Shown: positions 6,646 through 9,638 of the stretch, in pieces
Layout: each line of letters opens with the position of its first letter
Numbering within the stretch: position 1 is the first letter of the stretch
DNA from: Planctomycetaceae bacterium
GTDB taxonomy: Bacteria; Planctomycetota; Planctomycetia; Planctomycetales; Planctomycetaceae
Assembly (NCBI GenBank): GCA_003503535.1
Contig: DOCI01000104.1
Location: forward strand, 659-10,296
Length of the DNA: 9,638 nucleotides
Direction: 5' to 3'
The notes under the pieces: generated by a model
Seen by the model: only the letters and a program-made list of their open reading frames with translations
Databases searched by the model: none
What the model was told of the DNA's origin: nothing
Program-made: the position numbers and the translations under genes

Positions 6646-8434
6646 ACTGGCCATTTGAAAATGCCTTTTGAGGAAATGGCGGCTGTGCGTCAATGACATC
6701 CTGATACAAGTGATAAATTCTCAGTTTGCCACTGAATTCCGATGACCAGAGTACTTCTCCCGCCAATGCACTGACGAATCCATCGCTGCCGGTGAACTTG
6801 ACGTCCGCTGGAAGTTTTTCCGGAGGTTGAACTACATTCCCTTGCAGATCGACCTGCATCATCCAATAGTCTTCAGCCTGCTTGGTTTTCCAGGCAACAA
6901 GGATATTGTTGCGGTAAAGAGAAGACTTCAAAAATTCGACATCCGCACCTTGCCGTAGACGCTTGCGATCGACAATCTTCGCATTGCGGTCGAGAATCAG
7001 CAAACCCATTTCATTCAGATTTGATCGGCGAGATCCGAATGTCCGGGGTTCAATTGCGTATGTCAGGAAATAACGTCCGTCAGCATTATGGAATAATTCG
7101 CCAAGCTTGCCGGAGGACTGACCACCACCATCTGCGGCGACTCCATAAACCGGGCTGCTATTGTCACCTCCAATTTGTGTGTCAGGATATTTTTTATCAG
7201 CAAACAAATTATTCTGTGCAAGCATATTGCCATTGGCGTCGAGCACATGCATACGAATGTCGCTCGGGTAGGAATCACCCAATTCAATGCATGCGATGTG
7301 AGTACCATCAAATATCGCCCGCTGGTCAAGACTATGCGATGTTCCCCAGTTGTACGCCAACCTTGGATTCGAGCCATTCTCATTGAACATCGCTGTCATC
7401 ATTCCATAATGCATTTCGGTGGATTGATCAGGATTGACAAATAAATTTCCATGATCAAAAGACGTCAGCCAGTTCTGCCCCACTCGTAACACAACGGTTC
7501 GCCCCATTGTTAATGGATCTCGCATGTCGTTACAGCCGAAAGGAACCTGCCCGTTTATTGTCCAGCGTTGTTCAGCACCATTAGGTGCCATGATCACAGT
7601 TGTTTGACCTCCAAGAACCCGAAATTGCAGCGTGTCTTTTTCAGTTTTCAGCAGACAGGCAACTCTGGAGTCATTAACCGCAAGCGAGCCTACCAAAGCT
7701 GGTCCCAAATCCTGAATTTGCCCTTTATCCAATTCTCCTGAACGGTTGATCGGTGCGATTTTTGCCCTTCCTTCAGGAGAAAACCACATGACATGCCCAC
7801 CTCCAAACTTTTTCAGGGCGATTGGTGCAGCGGAATTAATATTTGGGCCGCTCCAACCGCGACTTGGGAGTTGCATCGGCTGACCAGGGCTGTTGATCGT
7901 TAGCAACCCGTTATTGAGCCTGATCTGATCGACACTCAATTCCTGGAATCGTCCAGGGGGGGCAGGGCCATTGGACTCAAGAATCGTCACTGTTGCTTCA
8001 ATCTCATTGGGATCGTTGTTGGTCGAGAGCCGCTTGAATGCCGATGTAAAATTTCGCCACTCTCCTGCATCCACATCACTGAAAGTGATCCATTTCCGGC
8101 CCCAATATCGATCCTGATCACGGTATGTGAGTTGTTGATATTGGTCGATGGAATTCTGCAAACCGAGTAGTCGGTTTTGATAGATATTACGGACTGCTCC
8201 AGTGGAGTCTTTTTGTTGCACTGCTGCATATTGAGTTTTAATTGTCTGTCCGTTATTCACAAACTGTTGTGTTTTTATCATGTCTGCAACAGGATTGGGA
8301 ACGCGCACATTATAATGGGTTGAACCGTCAGGTTTCTGCTCACCAAGCCAGTAGGTGATTTGTGCAAATGTTGGCGATGTCAATGAAAACAATAATGAGG
8401 CAGCAACAAGTGACATCTTAATGCAATATTTCAC
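6644..8434 (-). CDS. Secreted beta-propeller-like protein of unknown function
   Basis: The product has 596 residues and starts at a GTG (8434-8432), chosen because AGGAG lies seven bases upstream; the next in-frame start, Met7, is too far from it. Residues 1-24 are a signal peptide (TFA/QIT). Residues 25-200 look like a separate beta-rich domain, with WRNFTSAFKRLS (126-137) and a QELSVDQIRLNNG end (164-176), perhaps a jelly-roll binding module. From about 205 to 585 there are repeated beta segments with Asp/Gly turns, such as FGGGHVMWFSPEGR (210-223), TSHSLDQRAIFDG (365-377), NADGRYFLTYA (450-460) and SGKLRIYHLY (568-577), fitting propeller blades. The 320-470 stretch resembles the protein at 1-1584. 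No catalytic motif was recognised. It probably works in the periplasm or at the surface, in binding or scaffolding. The small secreted gene lies 140 bases upstream on the same strand, so co-transcription is possible. Confidence 0.88.
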   Translation of the reverse strand: MKYCIKMSLVAASLLFSLTSPTFAQITYWLGEQKPDGSTHYNVRVPNPVADMIKTQQFVNNGQTIKTQYAAVQQKDSTGAVRNIYQNRLLGLQNSIDQYQQLTYRDQDRYWGRKWITFSDVDAGEWRNFTSAFKRLSTNNDPNEIEATVTILESNGPAPPGRFQELSVDQIRLNNGLLTINSPGQPMQLPSRGWSGPNINSAAPIALKKFGGGHVMWFSPEGRAKIAPINRSGELDKGQIQDLGPALVGSLAVNDSRVACLLKTEKDTLQFRVLGGQTTVIMAPNGAEQRWTINGQVPFGCNDMRDPLTMGRTVVLRVGQNWLTSFDHGNLFVNPDQSTEMHYGMMTAMFNENGSNPRLAYNWGTSHSLDQRAIFDGTHIACIELGDSYPSDIRMHVLDANGNMLAQNNLFADKKYPDTQIGGDNSSPVYGVAADGGGQSSGKLGELFHNADGRYFLTYAIEPRTFGSRRSNLNEMGLLILDRNAKIVDRKRLRQGADVEFLKSSLYRNNILVAWKTKQAEDYWMMQVDLQGNVVQPPEKLPADVKFTGSDGFVSALAGEVLWSSEFSGKLRIYHLYQDVIDAQPPFPQKAFSNGQ

Positions 8435-8441
8435 CAGGTCT

Positions 8442-8446
8442 CTCCT
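8442..8446 (-). promoter_or_regulatory. Shine-Dalgarno site that fixes the GTG start at 8434
   Basis: AGGAG on the minus strand is seven bases before GTG 8434-8432 and 25 bases before the first in-frame ATG (Met7 at 8416). The spacing favours the GTG, which also gives the signal peptide a normal basic N-terminus (Lys2, Lys6). Confidence 0.65.
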
Positions 8447-8503
8447 GTAAGTTCAAAGTGGTTTTAAGGAATAATTATCCCTCAAATGAGCTTTCCTCCA
8501 GCA

Positions 8504-8532
8504 GCGCGTTTACTCCTTTGGGAAAACCGCGC
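8504..8532 (-). other. GC-rich hairpin between the small secreted gene and the propeller-like gene
   Basis: GCGCGTTT (8504-8511) pairs with AAA-C-CGCGC (8524-8532) with one bulged base, an eight-pair stem in an otherwise AT-rich gap. No T run follows on the minus strand. It may attenuate transcription or stabilise an end between the two genes. A second inverted repeat, AATTGCGTAT/ATACGTAATT (8541-8550, 8567-8576), overlaps the stop of the small gene. Confidence 0.3.
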
Positions 8533-8574
8533 AGCTTGTCAATTGCGTATCACGAACAAATTATCAATACGTAA

Positions 8575-8973
8575 TTAACGAGTCACTTGTGCATCGACTG
8601 TCAGTTTGTAGCGCGTAATTGCAGTTTTATTGTCAGCCGGGGTGATTGACAACTTCCAGGGACCACCTTGACCGACTTCTGGCATGAACCTCATTTTGGA
8701 ACCCATTTTTGTGATTCCCTTGCCTTGTTGCCCCTCTGCATAAGGAGCCCCAGGTCTAACCAGGACACTACCATCCGCAAGAATTGGTGAAGCGAGGGTG
8801 ATTGATGGCATGGTTTGTGTGCTGCTGACTTCGATGTCATAAATCCAAAGCGGCTCGAGGTCAATTGAAACAACAATCGGAGCAGGTGCGGCAGGTTCGT
8901 CGGCAAATGCAGGAGTGAATTTGAGTAAAGCCGCGACAGCAACACACATACTACAAAGTAAAACACGATTCAT
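8575..8973 (-). CDS. Small secreted protein of unknown function (132 aa)
   Basis: I do not recognise a family. Residues 1-24 are a clear signal peptide (MNRVLL, a hydrophobic core, then PAFA before DEP). The mature chain starts with a Pro/Ala-rich linker (26-32) and alternates short beta-forming segments: VVSIDLEPLWIYDIEV, then MPSITL, SVLVRPG, KMRFMPEVG, WKLSITPA and RYKLTVDAQVTR. This suggests a single small beta-sandwich of about 100 residues. The mature part has no cysteine. The frame stays open up to an ATG at 9036, but I chose the ATG at 8973 because it gives the signal peptide, has a purine-rich AGAGAGAG upstream, and lies downstream of a strong -10 element that the longer form would span. 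It is the first gene of a possible two-gene unit with the propeller-like protein and may be its partner. Confidence 0.8.
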   Translation of the reverse strand: MNRVLLCSMCVAVAALLKFTPAFADEPAAPAPIVVSIDLEPLWIYDIEVSSTQTMPSITLASPILADGSVLVRPGAPYAEGQQGKGITKMGSKMRFMPEVGQGGPWKLSITPADNKTAITRYKLTVDAQVTR

Positions 8974-9003
8974 GACAAGCTCTCTCTCTTTTTTTGGAAG
9001 ATA

Positions 9004-9012
9004 ATTATAACA
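9004..9012 (-). promoter_or_regulatory. Extended -10 promoter of the small secreted gene
   Basis: The minus strand reads TGTTATAAT, a perfect TATAAT with the TGn extension, 31 bases before the ATG at 8973. Transcription would start near 8997 and give a short leader. A clear -35 is lacking: TTGAGC (9036-9031) is 21 bases away, too far for the usual spacing, but extended -10 promoters often do without one. Confidence 0.55.
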
Positions 9013-9526
9013 ACGAAAGTTAGTGGACCAGCTCAAACTCAGAGTGCAAATTTCGAACCGAATCCCTTCAGTGTTTAGAGGATCAAATTTTTCAAATTCA
9101 GGACGACTTCATAGTCTTACTGGAGTTTCGCAACAAAAGGAGAACAATTCCGTTGCTCAACAGTCATACCAACATGCAAATTCGCAGGTTCGTGGACGAC
9201 CAGGCTGTTTTCATCGAATACTGCCTATGAATCATAAATTCTAAGGCAACTGCTCTATTGCAGTCTCTTGACAATGTAACTCAAAACCGCCTGTCATTTA
9301 CTCATACGAGTTCAATCAATATGACCTACGCCTGGAAATTACAAATTCCTCAAATTTTTCTGGAATCGCAGCCATTGAAAGATTCGAGTATCAACTTCTG
9401 GCATTCACCAAAAATATGATTTTCAGGAGAATTGAGCCGTAGGTATTGAGTGATACCACAGTAAGACTCTACAGAATCACTTGCCTTTCAATCACACATA
9501 TAAATTACTCTCAAGGAATTTTACTT
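9013..9526. other. Divergent intergenic region
   Basis: About 510 bases without a convincing gene lie between the small secreted gene and the next plus-strand gene. A plus-strand frame at 9023-9244 (73 codons) lacks a Shine-Dalgarno site and translates to low-complexity Ser/Gln/Asn-rich sequence; I do not call it. The region holds a TTGACA (9268-9273) without a suitable -10, a small hairpin GGTAT/ATACC (9442-9457), and the 11-mer TCAAATTTTTC twice (9083-9093, 9350-9360). Confidence 0.55.
9513..9518 (+). promoter_or_regulatory. Shine-Dalgarno site of the right-edge gene
   Basis: AAGGAA lies eight bases before the ATG at 9527. It is preceded by an AT-rich segment with TATAAA (9499-9504), too close to the ATG to be judged as a -10 with confidence. 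Confidence 0.55.
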
Positions 9527-9638
9527 ATGCGATACTCACACAGATTTTCCTTTCGATCCGTTCTCAACACGAGCGTAATACTTTTGCTTATGCTTTCCTT
9601 CTGCAATGTTGTCTTCGCTCAGCAACCCTCTCTGCAGG
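9527..9638 (+). CDS. N-terminus of an exported protein (partial, cut by window edge)
   Basis: Only 37 codons are present. They encode a typical signal peptide: basic N-region (Arg2, Arg6, Arg10), hydrophobic core at about 17-30 (VILLLMLSF), and VVFA before QQP, so cleavage is likely after Ala31. The ATG is supported by AAGGAA eight bases upstream. The mature protein is outside the window, so its function cannot be told. It is divergent from the small secreted gene at 8575-8973. Confidence 0.75.
   Translation, partial: MRYSHRFSFRSVLNTSVILLLMLSFCNVVFAQQPSLQ

Noticed and set aside
9023..9244. A plus-strand frame of 73 codons
   Set aside because: It starts across the promoter zone of the opposite gene, has no Shine-Dalgarno site, and shows no domain or signal peptide.
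9268..9273. TTGACA as a -35 box for the right-edge gene
   Set aside because: The sequence at 17 bases downstream does not resemble a -10 element; the nearest AT-rich hexamer is at 21 bases.
9083..9360. Direct repeat TCAAATTTTTC (two copies, 9083 and 9350)
   Set aside because: Only 11 AT-rich bases in an AT-rich intergenic region; easily chance, and no third copy was seen.

Overview
The window looks like a chromosomal piece from a planctomycete. The strongest sign is an ECF-type sigma factor followed 11 bases later by a large membrane Ser/Thr protein kinase that starts with an anti-sigma-like zinc motif and ends in TPR-like repeats, an architecture typical of that phylum. The other genes also fit: signal-peptide-bearing beta-propeller-like proteins, a CAP (SCP/PR-1) domain protein, weak or absent Shine-Dalgarno sites on the regulator genes, and moderate base composition. 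I cannot name the genus. I see no tRNA, rRNA, insertion sequence, integrase, phage gene or CRISPR array.

Layout. 1-1584 (-): 5' part of a secreted protein with an N-terminal three-fold repeat (beta-trefoil-like) and a beta-propeller-like region; it runs off the left edge. 1759-2649 (-): secreted CAP-domain protein. 2650-3191: divergent intergenic region with inverted repeats. 3192-3785 and 3797-6334 (+): sigma factor and kinase operon. 6335-6643: convergent intergenic region with two strong hairpins behind the kinase. 6644-8434 (-): secreted propeller-like protein whose core resembles the protein at 1-1584. 8575-8973 (-): small secreted protein with a good extended -10 promoter. 9013-9526: non-coding divergent region. 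9527-9638 (+): first 37 codons of another exported protein, cut by the right edge.

How they may work together. The kinase joins, in one chain, a putative sigma-binding zinc motif, a complete kinase catalytic core, one membrane span and a TPR-like region predicted to lie outside the cytoplasm. The simplest reading is a one-piece signalling device that controls the sigma factor encoded just upstream. All five other genes encode exported proteins, so a plausible but unproven idea is that the regulator pair controls some of this surface or periplasmic set. The individual families are known; the least ordinary points are the zinc motif-kinase fusion next to its sigma factor, and the two related propeller proteins, one carrying a trefoil, on either side of it.
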